From Bradyrhizobium zhanjiangense (lineage in GTDB: Bacteria > Pseudomonadota > Alphaproteobacteria > Rhizobiales > Xanthobacteraceae): a stretch of 64,000 bases of DNA. The notes under the pieces were generated by a model, which did no database searches, was not told the DNA's origin, and saw only the letters and a program-made list of their open reading frames with translations. Location of the stretch: assembly GCF_004114935.1 (NCBI RefSeq), contig NZ_CP022221.1:2439001-2503000 (forward strand), given 5' to 3'. Shown here piece after piece: positions 9,452 through 20,540 of this stretch. How positions within the stretch are numbered: the first letter of the stretch is position 1; each line of letters opens with the position of its first letter. The position numbers were made by a program, and so were the translations under genes.

Positions 9452-10879
9452 TCAAAACCTCGGATCAATCGGCGTTTCCATGGGACAACCAGCCTCGATG
9501 ATCGCTGCCGCTTCCAGCAACACATCCTCCCTAAACCGCGGCCCGACAATTTGTACGCCAGTCGGCAAGCCAGCAGATGTGCCGGTTGGCACTGAGATGG
9601 CGGGCAACCCGAGAACGACGGGTGTGAAACACGGGACCATGATGCGACGCATCCAGTTCAGACTTTCGGCATCGTCGCGATCGTGTGAGTGTTCTAGTGG
9701 TAGCTCAGACGAAACAGGATGAAGCAGTAATGGGAAGTCTTGCATTAATATATTCCAGCGCCTGATCCACCCCGTGCGCCGCGCAAGAGCTTCCATATAT
9801 TGATACGTGTCGGCCGCCGGAGCATCCTTCATGTCGTTCGCGTGGGCCTTTCGCAGGCGATTGTCCCCATATTGCTCGATCAGGGGCGTGCAGTAGTACG
9901 GGGCTTCGGCCCTGACGATTTTGAACCAGTCCTCAAAGATTGCGAAAAAGTCTGGAGGATCGACCGCCTCCACGGTGTAACCCGCTTCCTCCAGCAGCCT
10001 TCCAGCACGTTGCACCGCCTCTGCAACCACCGGATTGACGCCGGTTTGCGTAGGGTCGACCGACACAGCGACTCGCTTCGGCAGCGGCGGCCCTTGCAAC
10101 GGTGCCGGCACCCACCACGGATCTCGTGGATCCCCCTTTGCCATGACCTCCAGCGCCAGACTGATGTCGCGGATGTGCCGCGCGAGCGGTCCTTGCACCG
10201 AGAAAAGCTGCCCAGATAGTGGACGTTCACGCTTCGCGGACGGCTGAAACGCTGGCACGCGTCCAAAGCTTGGACGCAGTCTAGCTACGCCTGTGCAATA
10301 GGCTGGATACCGGATCGACCCCGAAATGTCGTTGCCGTGACCGATCGGGGCGATCCCTACCGCAACCGAAGTCGCTGCTCCGCCGCTCGATCCGCCTGGT
10401 GTGTGAGCTTCGGACCACGGGTTCATCGTGTGCCCATGCAACTCATTGTGGGTGAACGCACGAAAGGAAAAGGTAGGCGTATTGGTCCGGCCAATTATTA
10501 CAGCGCCAGCCGACTTCAGATTTGCAACGACGGGGCTGTCTTCGGTAGCAATATTGTTCCGGAATGCGACGACTCCGTCGCTCGATGCCTCGCCCACCTG
10601 ATCGACATTGATCTTGATGGTGACGGGGACGCCATGCAAAGCGCCGAGAGTATCCCCACGCGCGACGGCGGCATCCGCAGCTTCAGTTGCCATGAGCGCT
10701 GCCTCTGGGGCGGGAACAACGACGGAATTCACTTTCCGATCGACTCGATCCAAACGATCTAAGCAGGATTTGACGACCTCTGTGCTGGATACTGCGCCGT
10801 TCCGGATCTCGCTCGCGAGGTCAACTGCGTCCCACTTCCACAATTCTGTCGGCAAATTCGACCGTACGCTCAACCTCAT
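9452..10879 (-). CDS. amidase-signature family hydrolase
   Basis: 475 residues, usual length. The Ser-cisSer-Lys machinery is present: Lys in HGVPVTIKINVD, the glycine/serine run in TPGGSSGGAA, and the nucleophile in GNDISGSIRYPA. The family hydrolyses carboxamides (indole-acetamide, nicotinamide, aryl and aliphatic amides) in the cytosol. Substrate cannot be assigned. The start ATG at 10879 has GGAG about 8 bp upstream. It is transcribed toward the binding-protein gene, but with a 450-bp gap that contains that gene's promoter, so a shared operon is unlikely. The reading frame is clean, in contrast to its surroundings. Confidence 0.85.
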   Translation of the reverse strand: MRLSVRSNLPTELWKWDAVDLASEIRNGAVSSTEVVKSCLDRLDRVDRKVNSVVVPAPEAALMATEAADAAVARGDTLGALHGVPVTIKINVDQVGEASSDGVVAFRNNIATEDSPVVANLKSAGAVIIGRTNTPTFSFRAFTHNELHGHTMNPWSEAHTPGGSSGGAATSVAVGIAPIGHGNDISGSIRYPAYCTGVARLRPSFGRVPAFQPSAKRERPLSGQLFSVQGPLARHIRDISLALEVMAKGDPRDPWWVPAPLQGPPLPKRVAVSVDPTQTGVNPVVAEAVQRAGRLLEEAGYTVEAVDPPDFFAIFEDWFKIVRAEAPYYCTPLIEQYGDNRLRKAHANDMKDAPAADTYQYMEALARRTGWIRRWNILMQDFPLLLHPVSSELPLEHSHDRDDAESLNWMRRIMVPCFTPVVLGLPAISVPTGTSAGLPTGVQIVGPRFREDVLLEAAAIIEAGCPMETPIDPRF

Positions 10880-12149
10880 CCACGATCTCCTGCTTTTGGG
10901 TTCGCGCTCGGCTGCCGCTAACGCGTGTTATCCGAATAGGCATCTAGTACAAAGCTTTCGTCCGCATGCGGCATTCCAAGCGCCGATCCTAGTGATTTCA
11001 CGAGCACGAAGGATTCGATTTTTTTTGCGCGCACGGCTTTTATTGGCTTCATCGATGAGCACAAGGCCGATCTCAAGCCACTCAATCGCACGAACGACAT
11101 GCGTGTTTCCGTAGAGCTGCTTCTGTCGATACAATACTCAAGCCCAAGTATCGCAGTGTCTCGAATTGTGGTTCAAAACACTAGGTGTCCCCCTTTCGAA
11201 ATTTGTTTGGCGTGCTTCATTAAAAACCCTATCAGATCGTCAAGCCGAATCTTCGAAATCTCGGACCTCGTATCGCAGATATTCTGCGTCTGATCGGGGA
11301 GGGGCGGCGTTTCTATGCGACGCGCGGGCTACCTTGAAACACGGATAACATCTAAATGTAGGCAGTAGTGGAGGTGTCTGGAATATGCCCGACTGTCCTA
11401 TCCAAGGGCCTGAGCGTTACTGCCGCAGGAGATCTGCAAAGATGGCGCCCCAGTGTTCTACAGTACGTGTCCCGCGATCAAGTTCGATGGATAGCTGAAT
11501 TCACTGCGGAGTGCCGAGCAGCGCGTCAAAGGCATGGCGGTCTTCACGATTCGTGATTCCAACACGAGCTAGCTGAAGTGCTTCTCAATTCCAATATTGC
11601 GGTCTATTGCAGACTGCAGCTGTGGAGCGCGCCGGGCCAGCGTGCGCATCCTCAAAACGTTCCGACACCTTTGCCGAAGCTCGGTCCGTGAACCGCGTTA
11701 GATTTCGAGGAACATTTATGCACTTGCCTGGAAATGCAACACTCATCGCGTCGAAGCTGCGAGCCGCGATGGACGAGACCGCGGGCATTCCATCGCCCGC
11801 CTATAGCGGGGTGGTCGAGATCGCAACTGCGCCCACGCCGCATTCTCCAATGCGCGTTCCGATCAATGGGGTGCCGGCCTGCTCCGCGCTCTGCGCCACG
11901 CCACGAGCGTGGGCTCGACCGGCGATCCGCGCTTCAACCAGCTCTGGATGCTGTTGGGCTAGCCGTGCGTCAAAGTTTGCCGGCGTTGCAGTTGAAGGAT
12001 TGCCTGTCGATGTGGAGGTCGCCCTCGTATGTCGGCGAGGACGCAAAGGCACTCGCGTGGGCGAGCTTCCTCGAAAGCGCTTTGCAGCGCTAAAACGTCT
12101 CATGCTCGAGCCGACGCAGCGGCTCTGCGGAGCTAGGGCGAGCGACACG
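10880..12149. other. no recognisable gene; eroded DNA
   Basis: About 1.27 kb with short overlapping frames on both strands (for example 11607-12155 plus and 11801-12148 minus). None shows conserved motifs or a convincing ribosome-binding site. It probably represents decayed genes between the amidase promoter and IS66 debris. Confidence 0.5.
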
Positions 12150-12650
12150 AAGTGAATCGGCCGGCCGCCTCGGCCGCGATCGGCGCCTTGGTAAGCCGTG
12201 CCAGATCAAGGAACTTGCGCCTGCCGTGCGCCCAGCACGCAGCCTCGATAATGGGGCCGCCCTTACGATTGGCCTCGTAGAGCCTGCCAAAGCCCGGCGT
12301 AGGCGTCGGCCTGCATCAGTCCGGCATAGCCGGCCAAATGCTATTCCGGATGCACACCGCCACGATCGGGCGAGTAGAAGAACACGGCCGCCGGCGGATC
12401 TGAGCCGGCAAACGGACGGTCGTCGCGCACGTAAGTCGAGAGCCGGCCGGTCCGGGTCTTGCCCTTGGCCAGGACCGGCACTGTGGTGTCATCCGCGTGG
12501 ATGCGCTCGGCTGCGAAGACGTGGCTCCGGATCGCATCGACCAGAGGCATCAGGGTTGCCGCGGAGGCACCTACCCAGTCCGCGAGCGTCGATACATGGA
12601 GGTCGATCCCTTCACGCTGGTATGTCTGGCGCGCCGGAATCGGGACGCGC
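12150..12650 (-). pseudogene. IS66-family transposase TnpC, internal remnant
   Basis: Middle part of an IS66 DDE transposase: YQREGIDLHVSTLADWVGA, then AERIHADDTTVPVLAKG with the catalytic Asp region and RLSTYVRDDRPF. After a frameshift near 12345 come the MQADAYAGF and CWAHGRRKF motifs. The 5' and 3' parts are missing. Its upstream edge abuts the truncated aminotransferase, which it probably disrupted. Confidence 0.85.
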
Positions 12651-12689
12651 GGCCACATCGATCTTCGTGCGATGGTACACCAATCCTCC

Positions 12690-14075
12690 ACCGAAGCATC
12701 GCTTGATCGTTCGAGTGTTCTGCACCCATCCACTCAGCTCAAGGAGTCTGCCAGCGGAAAGGCGGGAGACCCAACAATCGTCACAGGAGGAAAGGGTATC
12801 CGCATCGAAGACGCGCAGGGTCATACTTACATTGACGCCTTTGCTGGTCTCTACTGCGTGAATATTGGATACGGTCGAACCGAAGTGACGGAGGCCATTG
12901 CGCGGCAAGCTTATAAACTCGCATACTATCATACGTATGCAGCGCACACGACCGACGAGTTGGCCACACTCGCAAAGCGTCTCGTGCGAATGGCTCCGGG
13001 AAAGCCAAGTAAAGTATTCTTCGGCTTGTCCGGGTCAGACGCTAACGAGACCCAGGCTAAGCTCGTTTGGTACTACAATAATCTGCGGGGGAATCCCAAG
13101 AAGAAGAAAATCATCTCGCGCGAGCGCGGTTATCACGGCTGCTCAGTGATCTCCGGTTCGATGACTGGAATGACTTTTTACCATGATCATATGGATCTTC
13201 CCTTCCCGGGCATTCTGCACACGGGGACTCCGCACCATTATTGGGGCGCCGAGCCGGGCGAGACGGAAGAGGACTTCTCTCGCCGGCGTGCAGCCGAGCT
13301 TGAACAGCTGATCGTACGCGAAGGGCCTGAGACGATCGGCGCTTTCATTGCCGAGCCGGTGCTGGGTACGGGCGGTATAACACCGCCCCCAGCAGGCTAC
13401 TGGCGTGAAGTTTAGGCTGTGCTAAGGCGTTACGACATCCTTCTGATCGCGGACGAGGTCATTTGTGGCTTTGGACGAACCGGCGCTGACTTTGGCAGCA
13501 CCTTGTACGGAATGGAGCCGGACTTGGTAACGGTCGCCAAAGGCTTGACCTCCGGGTACGTGCCACTCTCTGGAGCCATTGTCGGTGAGAGAGTTTACGC
13601 AGTGATGGAGGAAGCCGCCGATCGCGTGGGAGCCTTCTCTCACGGCTACACTTATTCCGGCCATCCGATCGCGGCTGCTGCCGCCAATGCAGTGCTCGAT
13701 ATCGCCGAAAATGAGCGATTTATCGATAGGGCGAGAGTTGTAGGATCACACTTTCAAAAGCGGCTCAAGGAACGATTTTCATAGCTCGAAATCGTCGGTA
13801 AGGTGAGAGGCGTTGGGCTGCTTGGCGCGATCGAATTCGTCGCCGATCGCCAGTCTAAGCGACAATTCGATCCGCAACTTAAGGTGGTCGCCCGCATCTC
13901 CAAGGCAGCTCGCGATCGAGGGCTCATTGCACGAGCGATGCCACACGAAGACATTTTTGATTTTGCCCCGCCTCTCGTTGTCTCCGAAGCGAAGATCGAC
14001 GAGATTGTTGATTTGGCCTATCGAGCGACAAAGCAAGTAATGGACGAGCTCGGGAAGAAGTCGACCTCTAGCTAG
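12690..14075 (+). pseudogene. class III (omega) aminotransferase, two in-frame stops
   Basis: PLP-dependent class III aminotransferase. Recognisable are DAFAGLYCVNIGYGR, the GSDANETQ phosphate-binding region, RGYHG, IADEVICGFGRTG with the PLP-binding Asp, and the Schiff-base Lys in VAKGLTSG. Two TAG codons interrupt an otherwise single frame, at 13412-13414 (after YWREV) and 13782-13784 (after KERFS). The normal N-terminal start is lost at the junction with IS66 sequence near 12690. Relatives use omega-amino acids, polyamines or pyruvate, which would suit the neighbouring polyamine-type transporters, but that is inference. Confidence 0.88.
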
Positions 14076-14789
14076 ATCTTCATTTTATCTGTCACACTGC
14101 GGAGTGTTAATGGGAAAAACACTCACCGCGAGGGATGCCATAAACGACAAATCGCTCAAAATCCTAATACCCTCGCAGCCGGAACCGCCTGGATACGGCT
14201 TCCAGCGCTGCAATCTTTGCCTTCAGTGGAGCACCAACCATTGGTTCAGGGCCGTGGGGCGCGACGGCGCGAGCTGACGGTCTACTTGTGCGACAAGTGA
14301 CCGATCTGGCCCAGCGCTATGAGGTTGCGGTGGACGTGAGCGGTCTGAACATCCGTAACACACGCCGGTGCGCTGCCGCGTCCACCTTAGTCTCATCTTG
14401 GCGCCATCATGCTCTCCGTCTATCAAATGGAGCTCTTCCAGCTTAACCTAATGGTCCCAAAACCGGGGTCCGTTTCAGACGCCTGGTGCTGGACCAGCAA
14501 ACCCACTCTCTCGTTACCAGGACCGTTGGCTCCTTCTAAAATCTTTTTGCCGCGTGAGCGAACTGTTCTTAACTCAGCTGGCCGCTAGTGGCTTGAGGAC
14601 CCGCGAAACAATAATCGGTGAGAGGCTCAATCTTTATACGTATCGACCCGACCTCTCCTCAACTACGGCTGCCCTGGTGTCAACCACTAGCCTTGGCAAG
14701 TGAATGAGATGACTGACTCTGGCAATGCGTGACGAGATAGTCGGAGTAAACCGGGATGAACAGGTCGGCCGCCTAGGAAGCCAACCAGC
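14076..14789. other. no recognisable gene
   Basis: About 700 bp between the aminotransferase and ABC exporter pseudogenes. No family motif, RNA gene or repeat was recognised. Confidence 0.5.
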
Positions 14790-16235
14790 ACGGCGCCGGC
14801 GACCCTCGGCGGCATTGTCGTGCTCAGTCTGGTTTCGATGATCCTGCGCCTCGTATGTCTACAGGCGGTCGTTCCATTCACGCTCAAGACGATGCGGGTT
14901 GTGGCAAGCGAGACATTCATGCGCGTCCATCGATTTTCAACCGATTGGCACACAACTCTTTTGACGTTCGGAGCGTGCGGAAGATCACGCGCGGCATGTG
15001 GGCCATCGACTTGGTTAACACTGCGACCCTGATGTCCCTGTTGTCGTCCTAACCGTACTGGTCGGCTCGATGATCCTGGTTGGGCTGCATTGGTCTGCGC
15101 TCGGTGGCGTGATCGCGATTGGCGCGGCGATCTACGTCGCGATCACGATGACATTTTCGACGCTTTATCGCGCCTGCCGCACGTGTTTCCAACGCGTGGG
15201 ACACCAAGATCGGCGGCACGCTGGCCGATGCGCTAACTTGTAACGCGGGGGTAAAATCTGTCCGCGCGCAAGCGCGCGAGGAGCCTCGGCTCGCCCGAAT
15301 CATCAACCGCTAGCGTGCGGCTGCAGCGAACCTGGCCGGGCGACGTTACCTTTGTGCTGACTAGCTACTTATTCACGCGTATCTGCGCGAGGTCGGCATA
15401 TGCATCAACAACCTCCAGCGCTCATTCGACGACATGGAGGAACTGGTCGCAGTCCATGACGAGCCTATCAGGATTGCCGATTTGCCGGATGCAAGCCGAC
15501 TGCCATTGACGGCGGTGAGATCGTATTCGACAACGTCACTTTCCAGTATGGCGGCGAGGGGGCGTCGCTCTATGACAAGCTATCTGTTGAAATATGCGCC
15601 GGCGAGCGGATTGGGCTGGCCGGCCGCTTCGCCACCTTCGTCAAGCTCGTTCAACGACTTTATAACGTCTCGGGCCGCCGCATTTTGATCGATGGCCAGG
15701 ACGTTGCCCTAGCCACGCAGCAGTTGCTCCGCAGTCAGATAGGGGGCGTGCAGCAGGAGCCGATCCTATTCGACCGCTCGCTCGCCCAGAACATCGCCTA
15801 TAGCAGGGCCCCGGGGCCGGCATGGGGACGACCGAGCAGGCGGCGCGGCCTGCCAATGCGCACGAGTTCATCCTGCGGCTGGGCAAGGGCTACGGCAAGC
15901 CGTTGGTGAGCGCGGCATCAAGCTATGCGGCGGTTAGCGGCCGCGCATTGCGCTGGCGCGCGCCTTTTTAGCGGACGCGCCGATGCTGATCCTGGACGAG
16001 GCAACCTCAAGCCTCGACTCGCCAAGCAGCGAATGGAGCGGTTGATGAAGGGCCGCACCTAGATTGTGATCGCGCAGCGCCTGGCGAACGTGGCAGCCTC
16101 GACCGCATTTGGTGTTTGACGGCGGAGTCATCGCCGAGGGGCACCGCGCGCTACCCTGACTAAGCGGCCCGGCGGAATCTATCGGCGGCTGCTGGAGAGC
16201 CAGGCTTGCGAATTCGGCCGGATCTCTACGACAGG
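14790..16235 (+). pseudogene. ABC exporter (fused permease-ATPase), heavily degraded
   Basis: Pieces in all three frames reconstruct a type I ABC exporter. They include transmembrane-domain pieces (GGIVVLSLVSMILRL near 14810 and NAWDTKIGGTLADAL near 15195) and the intracellular YLREVGMHINNLQRS-like stretch near 15385. The ATPase domain follows: FDNVTFQYGG near 15520, a Walker A region whose core is destroyed near 15620, LRSQI..VQQEPILFDRSLAQNIAY near 15730, and Walker [13 protein letters not shown] near 15985. Many indels and stops show long-standing loss of function. The substrate cannot be told. Confidence 0.82.
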
Positions 16236-16463
16236 CTACCGGGAAGGGTTCGCAGTCGAAATGTCGGTCGTTTGGACCGGGGCGCAAATTGAAGGATCGG
16301 CCAAAGGGAGACTAAAACCACAAGCGTCGCAGCACGTCAACAGAATCGGTAAGGTTGGACTGGGAACACAGATTGCGAGCGGGCGAGTAGCAGCTCGCAA
16401 CCTCAGCTGTCCCAGGGCGGAGAGGCGTGCCGAACGTCTTGAAGTCAGATCTACACCTTGGTC

Positions 16464-16790
16464 TCAGGTGAGCGGTATCGCACAAAGTTCGACTTCGTCG
16501 AGTGATACGCGTCGAGGCAAAGACCGGTTGGCGATACAAAGCAGTGGCGAACATCGAACAAGACGGCCGTCGACTTTTGAGAGGCTTCGGCGACTTTCAT
16601 CATCTCCGGCCCTTTGGCGAGTTGCCGTTCGCGCGGCTGAAATCCTGTGGGGTATGCTTCCGCCCATGCCGTCACCAATTTGCTTCAAGAGCTCGCCAAA
16701 TCGCTCAACAAGACGGGCATCCTCGAAAGCTGTCTTGTCAATCTCGCGCTCTGTCCAGTGTTCGACGAGGCCTAAACCATCATATGCGAC
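16464..16790 (-). pseudogene. IS4-family transposase, N-terminal remnant
   Basis: The residues EREIDKTAFEDARLVERFGELLKQIGDGMGGSIP match the N-terminal DNA-binding domain of IS4 (Tn5-like) transposases and parallel DARLGDRFRKLLTQIGSAMGQSIP of the copy at 31824-33227. Downstream the similarity is lost. Bases 16236-16463 and 16791-16860 hold nothing recognisable. Confidence 0.7.
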
Positions 16791-16864
16791 CATCCGGCGG
16801 GTCGACCGACGAGACGTCGCGCGCTTGGACACATCAAAGGTCATCCGCTGGTGGCGCTGTGGGG

Positions 16865-17150
16865 CGCACGGTGGATTGGGTTTTACTGGAACGGGAGTTT
16901 GCGGCGGTCTACACCGATGATCTCGGTCTCCCGCCGCTGCGGAAGCGATTGAAGCCAGGACTTCCGATCCTCAAGCACACCTACAACCTGTCCGACGAGG
17001 TGCCGTGCGAGCGCTGGGTTGAGAACACCTTTTTATCAGTTCTTTTGCGGCGAGGAGTTCTTCCAGCACCGGCTGGTGTTCGATTGCTCGTCGCTGACGC
17101 GCTAGCGCAACCGGATGGGCGACAATTATCCTCTGGTTCCGCGGCGCGAG
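16865..17150 (+). pseudogene. IS5-superfamily transposase, N-terminal remnant
   Basis: The sequence encodes ILKHTYNLSDEVPCERWVEN, then, after a frameshift near 17030, QFFCGEEFFQHRLVFD..SSLTR. This is the conserved N-terminal region of IS5-type transposases (IS5 / IS1182-like). It is broken by at least two indels and lacks the catalytic core. Confidence 0.65.
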
Positions 17151-17289
17151 CAGGTGGTAGTCCCTGAACGGACGACGCATTTTGGCGAACCACAGGTCAG
17201 CCAAAAAACTCGCACAGTTCACCGGGCAGTCGCAAGACCTGCACCGAACTGCTCAGGCGCGGAACGCTGAGCTTTCCATAAATAAATCG

Positions 17290-17639
17290 ATAAGCTAGGG
17301 TATGATGAGATTCATCTGGAATGGATCACGGCGGTGGCGATGTAGATCGTCGCCTCGAAAAACTGACCTCTTCCTTGTCGCATCCCTAGGTGCTTGAATT
17401 CCTTCAGATTGCCGAAGACGTTGTCGATCAGGTGACGCCATCTGTAGATGTCCCTGTCGAGGTGGAGAGGCTTGGCGACTTTGATGCTGCGAGATCACGA
17501 CTTTCGCCGTGCGCTCGTTCAAGGCTTCGATGCTCCAATTGGAATCAACAGCTTTATCACGATCAAGCTGCCAGGTGTTCCACAGCTGTTCGGGCGAGCG
17601 ATGAGTGTCCCTCTGAGTCCATCGCTATGAAGTCTCAGG
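17290..17639 (-). pseudogene. IS5-family transposase, C-terminal remnant
   Basis: On the minus strand the stretches ALNERTAKVVI and DIYRWRHLIDNVFGNLKEFKHLGMR, then IYIATAVIH, correspond to the C-terminal catalytic Glu region of an IS5-family transposase. Frames are broken near 17470 and 17400. It is not the same subgroup as the remnant at 16865-17150. Confidence 0.7.
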
Positions 17640-18710
17640 TTATAGCACTGCCCTAGCTCGCGCAGAGCGCTCAATCGCGTCTTCAAGGAGCCTTTGTAGC
17701 AAGGCATCATATGGCATACCTGATTCCGCCATCATTCTCGCAAACATGCTGGAGGGAGTAATGTCGGGCTTAGAGCCCACCTCGTTAATTAGAAGTTCCC
17801 CATTGGGTCGCATAAAAAGATCTACCCTTGCCAATGCCTCACAGCCGATCACTCTGAACGCTTCGCGAGATAGCGCTTGCACTCGATCAGCTACGACATC
17901 CTCAATTTCTGCTTTCGTCTTCATTATTACTTCTTTCTCATCGAGTTTTGCCTTGTAGGTGAAGAAGGCGGCCTTTTCAGTCGGAATAATTTCGCATGGC
18001 CAGGGACAAAGCAAGTTACTCTCTTTCTCTGCCTCCTGTAAAATCGCACACTCGAATTCGCGCGCCTGCACGAACTCCTCGATTAACACCTTGCTGCCAT
18101 GGCCAAACGCGAGATCGACGGCAGCTTGAAACTCTGACTCGCAGGTTACCCTACTAACGCCGATAGAAGAATGAAAGCTCGCCGGCTTTACAATCAGGGA
18201 ACGGCTGCAAAGCGTTTCTTGGGCAAATTGAAAATTCGCCGCTTCTCGAGTTGTCAGAGCTATAAATCGCGCGATCGGAAGACCAGCGTCGCGCAATATT
18301 CGTTTGGTCATTTGCTTATCGCGGCATATCGCCGCCGCAGGTAATCGGGATCCTACAAAGGGAACCTGCGCGGTTTCCAAGATACCTTGCAGGACGCCAT
18401 CGCACACGTTTGCGAGCACTACGTCAATGTGACATGTTCCGCTTCTTTCACCCCCGTTGCACCGGTGAATGAGCGCTTTGCCGCCCCCGCCCGGCAACAG
18501 CGCTATTTGAGCTCCCGACGATTCCATATCTAAGGGAAACCGCAGCGCATTTTCGTGTAGCCACCATTTACCATCCGGTGCGATACGCACCAGTATCGGG
18601 GTATAGCGTTTCCGGTCCAAGGCTTCATAGACAGCTCGAGCGGCCGCCATCGTTACCTCGTGCTCAGCAGATCGACCTCCAAATAGTAGTGCCACGTTTA
18701 GAATGGTCAT
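17640..18710 (-). CDS. D-alanine-D-alanine-ligase-like ATP-grasp enzyme, divergent
   Basis: 356 residues, ATP-grasp fold. Family features present: GGRSAEHEVTM at the N-terminus, DKQMTKRILRDAGLP, the ATP-site KPASFHSSIGVSRV, VLIEEFVQAREFECA, and LARVDLF near the metal site. Start at 18710 has AGGAGG 7 bp upstream. Two expected substrate elements differ. The HGxxGEDGxxQG loop is shortened to VCDGVLQG, losing the His, and the usual N-x-x-P-G-F-T near the C-terminus is NEVGSKPDITPSSMF. The enzyme may join something other than two D-alanines, or be degenerating. It stands alone, flanked by IS5 debris, and is unlikely to be the essential housekeeping ddl. Confidence 0.78.
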   Translation of the reverse strand: MTILNVALLFGGRSAEHEVTMAAARAVYEALDRKRYTPILVRIAPDGKWWLHENALRFPLDMESSGAQIALLPGGGGKALIHRCNGGERSGTCHIDVVLANVCDGVLQGILETAQVPFVGSRLPAAAICRDKQMTKRILRDAGLPIARFIALTTREAANFQFAQETLCSRSLIVKPASFHSSIGVSRVTCESEFQAAVDLAFGHGSKVLIEEFVQAREFECAILQEAEKESNLLCPWPCEIIPTEKAAFFTYKAKLDEKEVIMKTKAEIEDVVADRVQALSREAFRVIGCEALARVDLFMRPNGELLINEVGSKPDITPSSMFARMMAESGMPYDALLQRLLEDAIERSARARAVL

Positions 18711-19162
18711 GATCGACCTCCTATGTTTTCGACAAATGAGGTAGCACGGAAGCACTGGCAACGACGATCTACAACTACCAAGAAAGGTACTAACGTTGGC
18801 GAATGTAGCGACTGGCGGGATCGACCGACGTGAAAAGATTATGGGCGGCGATCACTGGTCGTAGTCGTGGCGCGGGCCATTTGGTTTGCGTCGCAGTCAG
18901 GGCGGACCGCTTTCGCACATCCCGCTTTTTCGCTCCTGGGCCCCTTTGCGATTGATGCGTGAAGTTGGCGGGCGAAAGCGTGCTGTCAGGGCCTCGAACT
19001 CCGGCCACTCCATGCCATGTGCTGACACTTTTCGGACCCCCCCGGTCGGCGCAGGCCGAGGCCGATGTGCTTCGTGGGAGAATCGGTTGAGCGTCGTGAG
19101 CAGCCGACTGCACTGAGAGTTCACAGGCTGAAGTCCCTGTGCCGTCAGTTTTCCCGTATCGG
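18711..19162. other. no recognisable gene
   Basis: About 450 bp holding the upstream region of the ligase-like gene and then DNA leading into the IS3 remnant. The terminal repeats of the IS3 element could not be placed with certainty. Confidence 0.45.
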
Positions 19163-20396
19163 ATGAAGCGAGCAATGTTCACGGAAGAGCAGATTATCGC
19201 GGTATTGAAGGAGCATGAGGCTGGGGCGAAGACGGCCGACCTGGCTCGCAAGTATGGGATCTCCGAAGCGACGATCTACAATTGGAAGGCCAAATTCGGC
19301 GGCATGGAGGTTTCCGAGGCGAAGCGCCTGGGGACCGTGGAAGAGGAGAACGCGAAGCTGAAGAAGCTTCTGGCCGAGCAGATCCTCGACGGGGCCGCCC
19401 TTCGCGAGCTGATTTCAAAAAATAGTAGGGCCCCGCCGCGGGGCGCGCTGCGGTCGTGCATCTGCAGGTCGTCATGAGCCTGTCGGAACGGCGGGCCTGC
19501 TCGATCGTGGGGGCGGATCGGAAGTTGATCCGTTATCGCTCCAGCCGCCCAGCGGACGCGGCTCTGCGTGGCCGGTTGCCCGATCTCGCCAACGAGCGGC
19601 GGCGATTCGGCTATCGCCGGTTATTCGTCCTGCTGCGACGGGAGGCAGAGCCCTCGGCGATCAATCGGATCTCCCGGCTTTATCGCGAAAGGGCTCACCG
19701 TACGCAAGCGGCGGGCTCGCCACAAAGCTGTGGGACCCGTGCGCCGATGCCCAATGCGCGCTGGTCGCTGGACTTCGTCCACGACCAGTTCGCCAACGGG
19801 CGGCGCTTCCGCATTCTCAACATCGTCGACGATGTCACTAAGGTATGCCTGGGCGCCATTCCGGAGATGTCGATCTCAGGACGGCGCGTTGCCCGCGAAC
19901 TGACGGCAATTCGTCGAACGACGCGGCAAGCCAGGAATGATCGTGTCCGACCATGGCACAGAGTTCACCTGCAACGCCATGCTCGCCTGGAGCAAGGACA
20001 CAGTCATCGATTGGCACTTTATCGCGCCGGGATAGCCGATGCAGAAACATTGAGAGTTTAAATGGCCGGATGCGCGATGAACTGCTCAACGAGACCCTGT
20101 TCTTGGATCTGGATGACGCCCGCGCCAAGATCGCCAACTGGGTCGCCAACTACAATGTCCGGCATCCTCACGCGTCGCTGAAATACCTGATCCTCGCAGC
20201 CTATGCCGCCCACCTCGCCGCAACGGACGATCGGCCGCGCAAGCCCGACCAGCTCCGCCAATCGTCCGTTGCTCCACTCGCGCCACTTCAGGCCGGCCCG
20301 CACTTGGGGGCTGAGCGGCAGGCGGCGTGCAGCACGGCGGGCCCTAGCGGCCGCTCGCTATCGCGGCACCAGGTGCTGTTGACGCAAGACTGCTGA
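19163..20396 (+). pseudogene. IS3-family (IS407-type) element, OrfA/OrfB broken by frameshifts
   Basis: OrfA begins at 19163 (MKRAMFTEEQII, the usual HTH start of the group) and its helix-turn-helix and leucine-zipper part is open to about 19420. OrfB can be followed as ERRACSIVGADRK, then RRRFGYRRLFVLLRR, then ARWSLDFVHDQFANG with the first catalytic Asp. A different frame at 20050-20140 gives the [15 protein letters not shown] stretch after the catalytic Glu. The DNA of the second Asp (VSDHGTEF) lies near 19947. At least three frameshifts and a decayed C-terminus make it non-functional. Confidence 0.85.
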
Positions 20397-20540
20397 CACG
20401 CGCGGATACCGTTTTCTCAAATGGCGACTACAACATTCATCACCAGAGTAGGTAGTGTCTCGATCATTGTTGACGGTCTATCATCAATTACCAACTCGCC
20501 TACAGGCCATCACGAGGCTTATCAAAACAAAACGAGTTCC

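Noticed and set aside
11420..11445. A further TTTGCAGAT-like sequence on the minus strand
   Set aside because: It matches only part of block 1 of the shared promoter element, lacks block 2 and precedes no recognisable gene.
13412..13784. Two TAG codons as possible recoding (for example pyrrolysine)
   Set aside because: No pyl genes or suppressor tRNA were seen, and the gene is already truncated at its 5' end, so ordinary nonsense mutations are simpler.
16502..17167. 221-codon plus-strand frame
   Set aside because: It runs antisense to the IS4 remnant in its first half and only becomes transposase-like near 16980, so it is an accidental fusion of remnants and not a gene.
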